Notes: a model not told the origin generated them from the sequence alone. Positions 7,394 to 15,951 are shown, counted from the first letter of the stretch. The stretch is 43,388 nucleotides of DNA from an uncultured Clostridia bacterium (GCA_934162615.1 CAKPJK010000010.1:1-43388), one strand, 5' to 3'. Made by a program: numbers and translations.

Positions 7394-8518
7394 GCACCAG
7401 CACGCGAAATATTAAGCAATATTCCCATCTCGCATAGCAAAATAAATAACGCTGTACCACCGGTAACTAAAGAAAGGTAAAGGCATACCTGTTGCAGGCA
7501 TTGAAGACGTAACAACCGCAACATTTATAATAACCTGTATAGCAACCAAAGCAGTAATACCAATAGCAATCAAACTTCCAAACATATCAGGAGCCTTCAT
7601 TGCAATTAATACACCTCTCCAAATAAATACTGCAAATAAAATTAGTACAACCGCACATCCCACAAAACCGAGTTCCTCTGCTAATATTGAGAAAATAAAG
7701 TCATTGTGTGGTTCTGGTATATATAAATATTTTTGTTTACTATCACCTAATCCAACTCCAAATAATCCGCCTGAACCTATAGCATACAAACTTTGGACAA
7801 CTTGCCATCCATCACCTGTAATATCTTGCCATGGATTCATAAATGTTACAAACCTCTTTAATCTATATGGCTCTAATGCAATAAGTCCAAATAAACCTGG
7901 AATACCTGCTCCAATTCCAGTTAATGCAAAATGTTTAAATCTACATCCTGCAACTATCATCATTACGCAAACAATTCCTATTATAACCATAGATGCACTC
8001 ATATGTGGCTCTAATAGCAAAAGTCCTATAATTGGAACCAAATATAACATATGTTTTACAAGTCCTTTGCCATATAAAGGCAACTCATCTCTATCTCTAA
8101 CTAAAATTCCTGCATAAAAAATAATCATTAAAAATTTAACTAATTCTGATGGTTGAAATGAAAGTGTTTCTGTGATTTTAATCCATCTTTTTGCACCATT
8201 TACTTCAGTCCCCATCACCTTAACTAATATTAGTAATATAATTGATAACCACCAAGCATGTTTATAAAATTTTTGATAAAATCTATAATCTATTTTAGAA
8301 ATACCTGCCATAAATATTACACCTAAAATAGCAAATATTAATTGTTTTGAAAAATATGCATAACTATTTCCACTTTCTGCAAGTGCAGATGGTGAACTTG
8401 CAGATAATACCATAACTAAACCCATACTTAGTAATAATAAAATTGTTATTACTAATGTAAAATCAAACGGATTATTCAAAAAGCTTGAAAAACTTTTTTC
8501 TTTTTTCTTTTTTGCCAT
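7381..8518 (-). CDS. ftsW: FtsW, lipid II polymerase/division protein, with a 3' frameshift
   Basis: A SEDS-family polytopic membrane protein with about ten transmembrane segments; it polymerises lipid II at the septum with its partner PBP. Family signatures include AKRWIKI, FQPSELVKF and the C-terminal SMPATGMPLPFFSY. After FFSY the uninterrupted frame gives an aberrant tail and stops at 7412. If one C at 7463/7464 (coding strand, in TACCGGTGGT) is removed, the frame continues as GGTALFILLCEMGILLNISR, the expected FtsW end, and stops at 7381 inside the REP arm (378 aa). AGGAGG precedes the ATG, 14 bp after mraY. The frameshift is either a sequence error or a very recent mutation. Confidence 0.9.
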
Positions 8519-8532
8519 TTATAATCCTCCTA

Positions 8533-9513
8533 TTACACTATTTTTAGCCCTATAAAGCATGCAACTAAAGTTATTAAAGAAAATACAACTACAATTTTAT
8601 TTTCTCTCCATCCTGATAATTCATAATGATGATGTAATGGTGTCATTTTAAATACTCTATTTCCTGTCTTTTTAAAATAAGCAACTTGTATTATAACTGA
8701 TAATGTTTCTACAACAGGTATTATTGCTATTAAAAGTAATAATAATGGCATTTTTAAATACAAAGCTAATCCTGATATTACACCACCAAGCATTAATGAA
8801 CCAGTATCACCCATAAATACTTTTGCAGGATGTAAATTAAACATTAAAAATCCTAATGTTGCACCTATTACAATACTTCCAAATATTGATACTTCATATA
8901 CTTGATTACTAATTCCTATAACTGTTAAACATGTTATTATAATTGCGGAAACACTTGATGATAATCCATCAATTCCATCTGTAAGATTTACAGCATTTGT
9001 TGTTCCAAGTATTACAAGAATTGCAAATGGAATATATATAATTTCCGGAATATTTATATATGTTTTCAAAATTGGAATATATGTTTCAGTTCCTATTTTA
9101 AAACCATATATCAAAAACAAAACATATGCAACTGCAATTATTAAAAGTCCTAACATTTTATATCTTGGTTTTAAACCGTCAGTATTTTTTAAAACCAATT
9201 TTTTAAAATCATCTATAAATCCTATTAAACCATATCCAATTGTTATTAATAACATCGGAAATAATTTTTGTGCAATTTCTTGATTTCCTGATAAATGTAA
9301 AAATATATATGTACCTGTAACTGCAATAATTATTGCAATTATCATTATTATTCCTCCCATTGTTGGAGTTCCTTGTTTTTTTAAATGTGATGCAGGTCCA
9401 TCATCTCTTTCTATTTGACCTACCTTTAATTTTTTTAATATTGGTATTGTTATTAATCCACAAACTACTGAAATAACAAACGTTGCTAGCAATACTTTTA
9501 TTTCTAAATCCAC
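8533..9513 (-). CDS. mraY: MraY, phospho-N-acetylmuramoyl-pentapeptide transferase
   Basis: Ten-segment membrane enzyme making lipid I from UDP-MurNAc-pentapeptide and undecaprenyl phosphate. Motifs: GTPTMGGI, the DDFKK aspartate-rich loop, NLTDGIDGLSS, FNLHPAKVFMGDTGS and MTPLHHHYEL. I place the start at GTG (MDLEIKVLLATF) because AAAGG lies ten bases upstream. A TTG three codons earlier (9522) would sit almost on the ribosome binding site. It lies between murE (34 bp) and ftsW (14 bp) in one transcript. Confidence 0.95.
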   Translation of the reverse strand: MDLEIKVLLATFVISVVCGLITIPILKKLKVGQIERDDGPASHLKKQGTPTMGGIIMIIAIIIAVTGTYIFLHLSGNQEIAQKLFPMLLITIGYGLIGFIDDFKKLVLKNTDGLKPRYKMLGLLIIAVAYVLFLIYGFKIGTETYIPILKTYINIPEIIYIPFAILVILGTTNAVNLTDGIDGLSSSVSAIIITCLTVIGISNQVYEVSIFGSIVIGATLGFLMFNLHPAKVFMGDTGSLMLGGVISGLALYLKMPLLLLLIAIIPVVETLSVIIQVAYFKKTGNRVFKMTPLHHHYELSGWRENKIVVVFSLITLVACFIGLKIV

Positions 9514-9547
9514 TCTACTCAAACCTTTCTTTTTTATGTCTTTTGTT

Positions 9548-11026
9548 TTATTTATTTTCCATTTTTTCTATAATGTCTCTTACTATAATTCTCTCATCAA
9601 AAGGATGTTTAACACCATTTATTTCTTGATAAGGTTCATGTCCTTTACCTGCCAATATGATAATATCTTTTTTATTTGCCATTTTGATAGCGTGTTCAAT
9701 TGCTTCAACTCTATCAACAACAACTTCATATTTGCCTTTTGTCTTTTTAATTCCATCTTCAATTTGATCAACAATTTTTTGTGGGTCTTCTGTTCTTGGG
9801 TTATCAGATGTAACAATTGTGTAATCTGCTATTTTTCCTGATATTTCACCCATTATAGGTCTTTTGCCAGAATCTCTGTCTCCACCACAACCAAATACAG
9901 AAATAACTCTTCCGCGAGTATAGCTCTTGGCTGCTTGTAAAATATTTTGTAAGCTTTCTGGAGAATGAGCATAATCTATCATTATAGTTAATTCTAATTT
10001 ATTATCAACTAATTCTGATCTTCCTGGTACTCTAACTTCCGCTAAAGCCTCTTTTATAACTTCTGGACCAATTCCAAATTTTTGTGCTACACAAATAGCA
10101 GCCAATGAATTGTAAACACTGAATCTACCTGGTATTCCTGTTTTTACTCTTTCATTTCTGTCTGTTATTTTTACTTTAAAATCAACATATGAATTTGTAA
10201 TTGTTATATCTTTTGCTAAAACATTTGCAAAATTATCAATACCATATGTTACAATATTACTTTCTGGAAATAATCTTGGTATTTTTGCAGCATGTAAATC
10301 ATCTGCATTAACTATTCCTGTTTTGCACATTTCAAATAACTTTAATTTTGAATTAAAGTAATCTTCCATTGTTGGATGTTCTTTTTCACTTATGTGGTCT
10401 TCTGAGAAGTTTGTGAATAAAACTATATCAAATTGACATCCATCAACTCTATGTAATTTTAAACTTTGTGAAGAAACTTCCATTACGCAAACTTCTACAC
10501 CTTCGTCCACCATTTGTCTAAAAGTTTGTTGCAACTCCAAACTTTCTGGTGTTGTTCTATCACTGTCTTTTATTCTCTTACCATTTATATATGTTGCAAT
10601 TGTTCCTATTAGTCCAACTTTTTTACCTGCTTTTTCTAATATTTCTTTAATCATAAATGTTGTTGTTGTTTTTCCCTTTGTTCCAGTAACACCAATCAAT
10701 TTTAATTGTGCTGATGGATTACCATAAAAGTTTGCTGAACATATTGCTAATGCTTTTCTTGTATCTGGCACCATTAAAATTGTTACATTTTCTGGTATGT
10801 TTAATGCTTTTAAATCACATCCTTCTTCTACCATTACTGCTGTTGCTCCATTTTCAATTGCTCCTGCTATAAATTTGTGTCCATCAACTGAAAAACCTTT
10901 TATTGCAACAAACATATATCCTTCTTTTACTTCTTTTGAATTTTTTTCAATTCCTTTAATTTCTAAGTCTACACTTCCTTTTGCTTTTATTCCTTCTAAT
11001 CCTACTAATATTTTTTTTAATTCCAT
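9548..11026 (-). CDS. murE: MurE, UDP-MurNAc-tripeptide synthetase (meso-DAP type)
   Basis: 492 residues. The ATP-binding motif GVTGTKGKTTT is at 112-122, with EVSSQSL, NFSEDH and a Mur-ligase C domain containing IDYAHSPES and GCGGDRD. The motif DNPR (408-411, in SDNPRTEDP) is the known signature of ligases that add meso-diaminopimelate rather than lysine, which implies a DAP-type peptidoglycan. AGGGATG precedes the ATG. murF and murD, which often follow murE, are not in this cluster and should be elsewhere. Confidence 0.95.
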   Translation of the reverse strand: MELKKILVGLEGIKAKGSVDLEIKGIEKNSKEVKEGYMFVAIKGFSVDGHKFIAGAIENGATAVMVEEGCDLKALNIPENVTILMVPDTRKALAICSANFYGNPSAQLKLIGVTGTKGKTTTTFMIKEILEKAGKKVGLIGTIATYINGKRIKDSDRTTPESLELQQTFRQMVDEGVEVCVMEVSSQSLKLHRVDGCQFDIVLFTNFSEDHISEKEHPTMEDYFNSKLKLFEMCKTGIVNADDLHAAKIPRLFPESNIVTYGIDNFANVLAKDITITNSYVDFKVKITDRNERVKTGIPGRFSVYNSLAAICVAQKFGIGPEVIKEALAEVRVPGRSELVDNKLELTIMIDYAHSPESLQNILQAAKSYTRGRVISVFGCGGDRDSGKRPIMGEISGKIADYTIVTSDNPRTEDPQKIVDQIEDGIKKTKGKYEVVVDRVEAIEHAIKMANKKDIIILAGKGHEPYQEINGVKHPFDERIIVRDIIEKMENK

Positions 11027-11151
11027 TTAGAATCATCCCTTCATTTTAATATGTTTTATGACCAAATTTTTGCTCATAATTTTTGTTACATTATATAACT
11101 ATTTTTGCTTTTTGTATAGAGTTTTTTGGGAATTTTGTACTAATATTTTTG

Positions 11152-11189
11152 AACCAATGTGAATCAATGGGGACGTTCTTAAATTGGTT
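11152..11189. repeat. REP-like hairpin B3 at the spoVD stop codon
   Basis: AACCAAT (11152-11158) pairs with ATTGGTT (11183-11189) around GGGGACGTTCTT, the type B core also seen at 7254 and 7371. It touches the spoVD stop codon (11189-11191). There is no clear U-run on the minus strand, so termination is less certain. The rest of the 160-bp gap to murE shows no gene. Confidence 0.6.
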
Positions 11190-13180
11190 TAAAATTCCAC
11201 AAAAATTTTACTACCTTTATTAACACTAACTCCCTCTCTTGGAGACTGTTCTTTTATAATAGTATTTTCTCTATCAAGTTCTTCAGAATCGTTCTGTATA
11301 CTAATCTCCAACCCCACTTCTTTAGTGATTTTTTCTGCTTCCTTAATACTTAATCCTTCAACATTTGGAACTTGAACCTGTTCAACCTGTTCAACTTCAT
11401 CTTTATTACCTTGAGAGACCTCTAAATAAGGCAAAATTTCACTAAAAACTTGACCCCCAACAGGTGCTGCTACTCCTCCTCCTTGATGTCCGCCCTCACC
11501 AGTAGGGTTATACAAAGTAACAAGTAAAACCACTTGTGGATTTTCAATAGGAGCAACACCTAAAAAAGAAGTAACATATTTATTAGTATTTACACCATCT
11601 TCAGAAGTTCCAGTTTTTCCACCAATTCTATACCCTGCAACTTTAGCATTTTTACCAGTCCCCTCTGAAACAACAGATTCCATCATACTCAAAACTTTTT
11701 CTGATGTCTCTTTAGAAATTGTTTTAGATTTTACTTTTGTTTCAATATCAGTTTTTTCACCTGTTTCACTGTCAATAATTGATTTAACAACTCTTGGTTG
11801 AACTAAATTTCCTCCATTTGCAATAGAAGAAACTGCTGTCACCAATTGAATTGGAGTAATTTCAAATCTTTGACCAAAGCTTATTGTTGCAAGTTCAACA
11901 GGTCCTGCTTTATTCTCCGCCAAAAATATGCTTCCTGCCTCACCTGGCAAATCAATTCCTGTTCTTTCTAGCAATCCAAATTTTTGCAAATAACTATAAT
12001 ATGTATGAACACCCATCTTTTGACCTAACCCTATAAAAATTGGATTACAAGAATTCATTAATGCCTGTCTTAGACTTTCTGCTCCATGTGGCCTATAATA
12101 TCTCCAACATTTTATTCTAACTCCCGCAACTTCAATTCCACCTGTACAACAAAATTGTCCTTGTTTATCTATGTCTGTAACTAAGCCTTCTTCAAGGGAT
12201 GCAGATGCTGTAATGGTTTTAAAAGTTGACCCAGGTTCATATGTATCTGTAATTGCCCTATTTCTCCAAACTGCTTGAAGACTTTTTGTTTTTTCGGCTT
12301 GGTCTGTTGTATCCCAAATCCCCTTCAATTCATCAGTATATGCAGAATATGGTTCATTTAAATTGTAATCTGGGTATGTTGCCATTGCCAAAATATCACC
12401 ATTTTGTGGGTTCATAACAACTATATTTCCACCATCAGTACACTTATTGTCGATACAAGCCTCTTTCAAATATTTTTCAACTATTGATTGAATGTTCATA
12501 TCTATTGTAAGTATAATATCATTTCCATTTTTAGCCGCAACATATGTTTCTCCCTCTTCTCCTATCTCTCCGCCTTTTGCATCAGTGTGTCTTTTAATTG
12601 CACCTTTTGTTCCAGAAAGTACCTTATCATATTTAGCCTCAATTCCATCCAGTCCCTGATTATCACTTCCACAAAATCCTATAATTTGAGATGCTAAATT
12701 ATTATTGGGATAATATCTTTTTGTATCTTCATCAATATTTATTCCTGTTGTAATATTTTCATCTTCCATCCATTTTCTTAGTTCATCTGCTTTATCTTTA
12801 TCAATTTTTTTTGCAATTGTTTCAATTGAACTTCTCTTTGATACTTTTTTTAGCGTTTTTTCATAATCTAACTCAAAAATTTCTGAAAGTTTTTTAGCAA
12901 CTTTTTCTTTTATATTTTTATCGATATTTCCAGGATTTACAGTTATTGTCTCAACTGTACTGCTTTGTGCCAAAACCTGACCTGTTATATCATAAATTGT
13001 TCCTCTTTTAGGGTTTATAGTTCTATCTAATGTTTGTTGTTCAAATGCAAGTTCAGAAAGTTTTTTTCCATCTATTAACTGTATGTACCCCAGTCTGCCA
13101 ATTAATATCGCAATTATTAAAAACACCATAAATAACGATGTTCTCATCCTTTTTTTAGTAGATATATTTATTTTTATCAT
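11189..13180 (-). CDS. spoVD: Class B penicillin-binding protein with PASTA domain (SpoVD/FtsI type)
   Basis: 663 residues. The start is ATG 13180, six bases after AGAGGTG; a GTG at 13189 overlaps that ribosome binding site and is unlikely. One N-terminal transmembrane segment (about 12-30) is followed by the PBP dimerisation domain and the transpeptidase domain with Ser318 in GSTFKT, then NSCNP and GGKTGTSED. A single PASTA domain forms the last ~65 residues (VPNVEGLSIKEAEKI). Class B PBPs cross-link septal or spore-cortex wall with FtsW/SpoVE partners. SpoVD proteins carry one PASTA domain, hence the name, but this may be the only division PBP in the cluster and could serve as FtsI. Its ribosome binding site is buried in a hairpin. 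Confidence 0.92.
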   Translation of the reverse strand: MIKINISTKKRMRTSLFMVFLIIAILIGRLGYIQLIDGKKLSELAFEQQTLDRTINPKRGTIYDITGQVLAQSSTVETITVNPGNIDKNIKEKVAKKLSEIFELDYEKTLKKVSKRSSIETIAKKIDKDKADELRKWMEDENITTGINIDEDTKRYYPNNNLASQIIGFCGSDNQGLDGIEAKYDKVLSGTKGAIKRHTDAKGGEIGEEGETYVAAKNGNDIILTIDMNIQSIVEKYLKEACIDNKCTDGGNIVVMNPQNGDILAMATYPDYNLNEPYSAYTDELKGIWDTTDQAEKTKSLQAVWRNRAITDTYEPGSTFKTITASASLEEGLVTDIDKQGQFCCTGGIEVAGVRIKCWRYYRPHGAESLRQALMNSCNPIFIGLGQKMGVHTYYSYLQKFGLLERTGIDLPGEAGSIFLAENKAGPVELATISFGQRFEITPIQLVTAVSSIANGGNLVQPRVVKSIIDSETGEKTDIETKVKSKTISKETSEKVLSMMESVVSEGTGKNAKVAGYRIGGKTGTSEDGVNTNKYVTSFLGVAPIENPQVVLLVTLYNPTGEGGHQGGGVAAPVGGQVFSEILPYLEVSQGNKDEVEQVEQVQVPNVEGLSIKEAEKITKEVGLEISIQNDSEELDRENTIIKEQSPREGVSVNKGSKIFVEF

Positions 13181-13186
13181 AAAAAG

Positions 13187-13213
13187 CACCTCTAATAATA
13201 TTTATTAGAAGTG
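13187..13213 (-). promoter_or_regulatory. Hairpin sequestering the spoVD ribosome binding site
   Basis: On the minus strand CACTTCTAATA pairs completely (one G-U) with TATTAGAGGTG; the second arm contains the Shine-Dalgarno AGAGGTG. The ATG follows six bases later. Translation of spoVD could thus depend on melting, coupling or a bound factor. Confidence 0.6.
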
Positions 13214-13229
13214 TTTTATTTTATTCTTA

Positions 13230-13733
13230 TTAAAATTTCAAAATTTTATCTGCTAAATTTTGCCACCAAGTTTTTGTCTCTGTTTTAACAACTTTTTCAG
13301 ATTCTGTTTCTACATAATCTTTTTTTGGCAATGTTACATATACAGTTTGTTTACTAGTTAATTTTTGCATTCCTAATTCTTCTTTTGCAACTTTTTCAAT
13401 ATTACTTATATTGATGCTATTTTCGATACTAACTTTTAATTGTTCATTGTCTTTTTGTAGAGCCGCCAATTGTTTCTTTTGGTTTTGAATTTGATTAAAT
13501 TGTTTATCTATTTGAGAGTTTCTACAACTTATGGTTAATAGCAACAAAAATAGCCCAACAACAGTAACTGTTGTTCTCATTTGTTTTTTTCGTTGTTCTT
13601 TAGAAACCTTTATTTGTTGTCTTGGTAAATCCTCAACAACTTTTAATTGTTTTCTTTTTTGTTTAGGTTTTCTGGTATAATCTGGTTCCAACTTTCTAGG
13701 GCTAGTTCCATATTGATAACCTGTTCTTGCCAT
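13230..13733 (-). CDS. ftsL: FtsL/DivIC-like septum formation initiator
   Basis: 167 residues. A long basic cytoplasmic N-terminus (about 1-52, rich in Lys/Arg) leads to one transmembrane segment (about 54-71), a leucine/glutamine-rich coiled coil (about 75-110) and a variable tail ending KTWWQNLADKILKF. Size, topology and position between rsmH and the PBP gene fit FtsL, which forms a complex with DivIC/FtsB and activates FtsW-PBP. Primary sequence is poorly conserved in this family, so the call rests on topology and context. The ATG is preceded by AGAGGTG. Confidence 0.82.
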   Translation of the reverse strand: MARTGYQYGTSPRKLEPDYTRKPKQKRKQLKVVEDLPRQQIKVSKEQRKKQMRTTVTVVGLFLLLLTISCRNSQIDKQFNQIQNQKKQLAALQKDNEQLKVSIENSINISNIEKVAKEELGMQKLTSKQTVYVTLPKKDYVETESEKVVKTETKTWWQNLADKILKF

Positions 13734-13805
13734 AAGTTATTTTTCACCTCTCTTTCTTTTAAATTTTAAAATGTCACTTTTGAAATCAATATTCCAAACA
13801 AAACA

Positions 13806-14735
13806 TTATTCCTTTTCAAAAATTCTAAGTTTTGCACTTTTGCTTCTGCTATTTTCTTCTTGTTCTTCTTTTGTTGCCACAATTGGCTTTCTAGTAATTA
13901 CCTTACCAAGTGATTTTGCACCACATACACAATATGGTAAATCAGGTGGACAAGTGCATTTTCCTTTCGCATCTAACATTGCATTTTTAACTGCCCTATC
14001 TTCCAAAGAATGAAATGTTATAATACATAATCTTCCTTGTGGTTTTAAGCATTCAATACAATCTTTTACTGTATTATATAATGGTTTAATTTCATCATTT
14101 ACTTCAATTCTGATTGCTTGAAACGTCCTTTTTGCAGGATGTCCATCATTTTGTTTTGATTTTGGAATTGATTTTTCTATTATTTCTACTAGTTGTTTTG
14201 TAGTTTTTATCAAATGTTCTTTTCTGTATTCACATATGTTTCTAGCTATTTGTCTTGAAAATCTTTCTTCACCATATTCATATATGATGTTTGCAAGTTT
14301 TTCCTCTGGATACTCATTTACAACATTTTTCGCAGATAGTTCCTGAGTTTTATCCATCCTCATATCAAGTTTATTTTCTCCCAAATAACTAAATCCACGA
14401 TTTCTTTCATCTAATTGATATGAAGAAACACCTAAATCTAGTAAGATTCCATCAACTTTTTCTATGCCAATGTCTTCTAAAATTTGTTTTATGTTGTCAT
14501 GATTATCCTTAACAAATTTTACATTTTGGAATTCCTTTAAGTTTTCTTTCGCTGCTTTTAAAGCATCTTCATCTCTATCTATTCCAATTAGCAATCCATC
14601 TTTTGATAATCTTTTTGCTATTTCTTTACTGTGTCCTGCTCCACCAAGAGTTCCATCAACATATATTCCTTCAGGTTTTATATTTAACCCATTGATGCAT
14701 TCTTCTAACATTACAGGTTTATGCTTAAATTCCAA
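13806..14735 (-). CDS. rsmH: RsmH (MraW), 16S rRNA C1402 N4-methyltransferase
   Basis: 309 residues, full length. It begins HKPVMLEECI and carries the SAM-binding motif YVDGTLGGAGHSKEI, then DGILLDLGVSSYQLD, GFSY, RIEVNDE and FHSLEDR. The C-terminus has cysteines (CTCPPDLPYCVCG) common in Firmicute RsmH. It methylates N4 of C1402 in the ribosomal P site. The start is TTG, with AGAGGTG five bases upstream. It follows mraZ but is separated from it by an unusually long 476-bp spacer of repeats and hairpins. Confidence 0.95.
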   Translation of the reverse strand: MEFKHKPVMLEECINGLNIKPEGIYVDGTLGGAGHSKEIAKRLSKDGLLIGIDRDEDALKAAKENLKEFQNVKFVKDNHDNIKQILEDIGIEKVDGILLDLGVSSYQLDERNRGFSYLGENKLDMRMDKTQELSAKNVVNEYPEEKLANIIYEYGEERFSRQIARNICEYRKEHLIKTTKQLVEIIEKSIPKSKQNDGHPAKRTFQAIRIEVNDEIKPLYNTVKDCIECLKPQGRLCIITFHSLEDRAVKNAMLDAKGKCTCPPDLPYCVCGAKSLGKVITRKPIVATKEEQEENSRSKSAKLRIFEKE

Positions 14736-14780
14736 TTTTACACCTCTTAAAAGTTTTTATTTTATTACTTTGTTTATTTG

Positions 14781-14811
14781 TTCGCGCGCGAAAATTTATG
14801 AAATAAATTTT
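14781..14811. other. CpG-rich 12-bp palindrome followed by an AT inverted repeat
   Basis: TTCGCGCGCGAA (14781-14792) is a perfect palindrome with four consecutive CG steps, striking in this AT-rich DNA. It is followed by AAAATTTA...TAAATTTT (14791-14811). It lies ~46 bp upstream of rsmH. A protein-binding site or RNA stem is possible; function unknown. Confidence 0.4.
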
Positions 14812-14828
14812 CTGTGCAATGTAATTAT

Positions 14829-14860
14829 ATATTAGTAAAGTTGCATAACTTTTCTAATAT
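14829..14860. repeat. 14-bp inverted repeat in the mraZ-rsmH spacer
   Basis: Arms 14829-14842 and 14847-14860 are complementary except for one position, with a 4-base loop. It lies just downstream (in transcript order) of the 14871-14896 hairpin. Confidence 0.5.
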
Positions 14861-14870
14861 ATAAACGCAA

Positions 14871-14896
14871 AACAACTGGTAAAAGTACCAGTTGTT
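14871..14896 (-). terminator. Perfect 11-bp hairpin, candidate attenuator between mraZ and rsmH
   Basis: AACAACTGGTA (14871-14881) and TACCAGTTGTT (14886-14896) form a perfect stem with a 4-base loop; on the minus strand the stem ends in UUUU then GCG. The U-run is short, so partial termination (attenuation) is more likely than a full stop. Confidence 0.5.
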
Positions 14897-14930
14897 CGTG
14901 TTATATGTTTTTTCTTTTGGTATTTTTATA

Positions 14931-15189
14931 AAATCCTTTGTAAGTTTTTCTTTGGATTTTTTACTTATGTTTTTTGTTATTCTTCTGTAATTTTTTATCT
15001 TTTGAATTGTACTTTTCTTTTGTTATAATGTCTTTTGTACATTTTTCTTTTGTACTTTCATCTTTTGTTTTATATTCTTTTGTATGATTATCTTTCGAAT
15101 TTTTATCTTTAGTAATTTATTCTTTTGTATTTTTTTCCTTTGTTTTCTTAATCTTTAGTACTTTTTTCTTCAGTAATTTTTTCTTTGGT
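14931..15189. repeat. Degenerate 15-bp tandem repeat array between mraZ and rsmH
   Basis: Read on the minus strand, about 13 consecutive units of ~15 bp follow the pattern ACAAAAGAW-N5-T (for example ACAAAAGAATATAAA, ACAAAAGATGAAAGT, ACAAAAGACATTATA). A few units are 16-18 bp. In one frame they read as Thr-Lys-Glu/Asp-x-x pentapeptides for ~50 codons (upper end near 15110), but stops interrupt the frame and there is no start codon. It is either a decayed low-complexity coding repeat or a non-coding microsatellite. Confidence 0.75.
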
Positions 15190-15211
15190 TTTTTATATAA
15201 ACTTTTGAAAG

Positions 15212-15637
15212 TTATATACCAAGCATAGTCATATTTTCGGCAATTTCGTCAACTGATATATTTTCATCACATTTTTCCCAATTTGCTTTATTCCATATTT
15301 CTAACCTAGTACCTACTCCAATTATTACTGCCTCTTTATCTAGTTGTGCCGCAACACGTAGATTATTTGGTATTAAAAATCTACCTTGTTTGTCTATTTC
15401 ACATTCAGTTGCTCCTGATAAGAAAAATCTGACAAAATTTCTGGCATTTCTATCTGATAGTGGTAGTGATTTTAGTTTTGTTTCAAAGTTTAACCATTCT
15501 TCTTGTGAAAAGGCAAATAAACATCCGTCTAATCCTTTAGTTATAACGAATTTTTCTCCAATGTCTTGTCTTAATTTTGCAGGCATTATTAATCTGCCTT
15601 TGGCATCTAGAGAATGCTCATATTCACCCATTAACAA
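15212..15637 (-). CDS. mraZ: MraZ, transcriptional regulator of the dcw cluster
   Basis: 141 residues with two SpoVT-AbrB-type half-domains: MGEYEHSLDAKGRLIMPAKLR near the start and GATECEIDKQGRFLIPNNLR in the second half. MraZ binds DNA as a ring-shaped oligomer and controls its own operon. The start is TTG at 15637 (MLMGEYEH), seven bases after AGAGGTG; the ATG two codons later is too far. Three direct GTGG boxes and a good promoter lie upstream. It is the first gene of the division cluster but is followed by a 476-bp spacer with a possible attenuator. Confidence 0.95.
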   Translation of the reverse strand: MLMGEYEHSLDAKGRLIMPAKLRQDIGEKFVITKGLDGCLFAFSQEEWLNFETKLKSLPLSDRNARNFVRFFLSGATECEIDKQGRFLIPNNLRVAAQLDKEAVIIGVGTRLEIWNKANWEKCDENISVDEIAENMTMLGI

Positions 15638-15661
15638 TGGTCTTCACCTCTTTTCATTTTT

Positions 15662-15690
15662 CTACCACTTTGTACCACTTTTCTCCACTT
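15662..15690 (-). promoter_or_regulatory. MraZ operator: three GTGG boxes at 10-bp spacing
   Basis: On the minus strand AAGTGGAG, AAAGTGGTA and AAAGTGGTA occur with the GTGG cores at 15685-15688, 15675-15678 and 15665-15668, exactly 10 bp apart. Known MraZ sites are short direct repeats of AAAGTGG[A/T] or TGGGN on one helical face upstream of mraZ. The boxes lie just downstream of the -10, so binding should repress or tune the operon. Confidence 0.85.
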
Positions 15691-15697
15691 CATGTAA

Positions 15698-15726
15698 ATT
15701 GTAATATAACTTTTTTAATTTTGCAA
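15698..15726 (-). promoter_or_regulatory. Sigma-A-type promoter of the dcw cluster
   Basis: Minus strand: TTGCAA (15721-15726), 17-bp spacer, TACAAT (15698-15703). It is followed within 8 bp by the MraZ boxes and then by the mraZ ribosome binding site. Confidence 0.75.
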
Positions 15727-15849
15727 TAGTTTTTGTAAAATTTTTCAAATTTTTTTCAAATTTTTTCGGTATTTGGATTTTACATTTTTATTTATATTAA
15801 ATTAACATTTTTTATTTGATGTAAATTATATTATATAAATATTTTTTAT

Positions 15850-15861
15850 ACTATTAATAGT
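15850..15861. promoter_or_regulatory. 12-bp palindrome upstream of the XRE regulator
   Basis: ACTATTAATAGT is a perfect palindrome about 90 bp upstream of the HTH gene, next to a TTGGCA that could be a -35 element (15870-15875). An autoregulatory operator is plausible but not shown. The remainder of the 314-bp gap between mraZ and this gene holds the mraZ promoter/operator and otherwise only AT-rich sequence. Confidence 0.35.
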
Positions 15862-15951
15862 GTTACAAATTGGCACTAAAAATTCGTGTTATTATTTTGG
15901 TATGATTGGTATACTCAAATGAAAGAATTCTTATATATTGGGAGGTATTTT

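Noticed and set aside
7381..8518. Programmed ribosomal frameshift in ftsW
   Set aside because: No slippery heptamer or stimulatory structure is seen, programmed shifting is not known for FtsW, and two other genes show the same extra-C signature.
14931..15189. CRISPR-like array between mraZ and rsmH
   Set aside because: Units are ~15 bp, directly adjacent and degenerate, with no unique spacers of regular length and no cas genes.
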